Origin: Ruminococcus sp. AF41-9
GTDB lineage: Bacteria; Bacillota; Clostridia; Lachnospirales; Lachnospiraceae
Direction: 5' to 3'
DNA: 13,396 bases
Assembly (NCBI RefSeq): GCF_003477525.1
Contig: NZ_QUDO01000077.1
Coordinates: 1 to 13,396 of the forward strand
The notes below the pieces were generated by a model. It worked only from the letters and a program-made list of their open reading frames with translations. It did no database searches and was not told the DNA's origin. How positions within the stretch are numbered: position 1 is the first letter of the stretch; each line of letters starts with the position of its first letter. Below, piece after piece: positions 13,380 through 13,396 of the stretch. The position numbers were made by a program, and so were the translations under genes.

Positions 13380-13396
13380 GCGGGTGTAGTTCAATG
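13380..13396 (+). tRNA. tRNA-Gly, second copy (probably TCC), cut by the window end
   Basis: The last 17 bases (GCGGGTGTAGTTCAATG) are identical to the start of the tRNA-Gly at 13215. The array therefore continues with what is probably another UCC isoacceptor. Confidence 0.75.

Noticed and set aside
13113..13394. Minus-strand 93-residue open frame over the tRNA-Gly genes
   Set aside because: It is the antisense translation of two tRNAs (for example GSNPRSRPW and MGIEPTYPAWKAG), a well-known false protein. There is no ribosome site.

Overview
This window looks like a chromosomal segment from a low-to-moderate GC gut Firmicute, most likely a Lachnospiraceae member (Blautia, Ruminococcus or Dorea type). 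That placement is inferred from AGGAGG-type ribosome sites, sigma-A promoters with 17-bp spacers, many intrinsic terminators, Clostridia-type surface repeat proteins, and a membrane-linked sigma factor typical of this group. No marker gene fixes the species.

Left part (1-5400). A hairpin-rich stretch resembling the right end of an IS200/IS605-type element lies directly in front of a 1602-residue secreted protein. That protein has a signal peptide, an acidic linker, a probable beta-propeller, nine tandem 'YTG' surface repeats and a C-terminal fibronectin III domain. A small Cro/C1-type regulator converges on it. The regulator's upstream region holds two palindromes with identical half sites. 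A strong bidirectional terminator closes the section.

Middle (5400-9040). An ECF-type sigma factor is fused through one transmembrane segment to an extracytoplasmic domain with a calcium-binding-like loop. Two tandem paralogous small secreted proteins follow, under their own good sigma-A promoter, and end at a strong terminator. The section could be one cell-envelope sensing and secretion module, but nothing in the sequence proves a regulatory link.

Right part (9040-13396). tRNA-Trp and tRNA-Ser lie on the minus strand, each with its own promoter. The tRNA-Ser promoter is followed by a terminator-like hairpin before the tRNA begins. Divergent from tRNA-Ser is a serine O-acetyltransferase gene with a structured leader, ending at a clear terminator. 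Next comes an intergenic element of contiguous perfect hairpins that fold as a four-way junction, the least explained item here. A minus-strand glycoside hydrolase family 2 gene follows. It is split by a one-base frameshift that separates the two catalytic glutamates. The window ends in a plus-strand tRNA-Gly array (UCC, GCC, and the start of another UCC copy).

The strongest candidates for undescribed biology are the four-way-junction element (10911-11066), the promoter-hairpin-tRNA-Ser arrangement (9453-9528), the paired palindromes before the regulator, and the membrane-tethered sigma factor. I saw no defence system, CRISPR array or complete mobile element.
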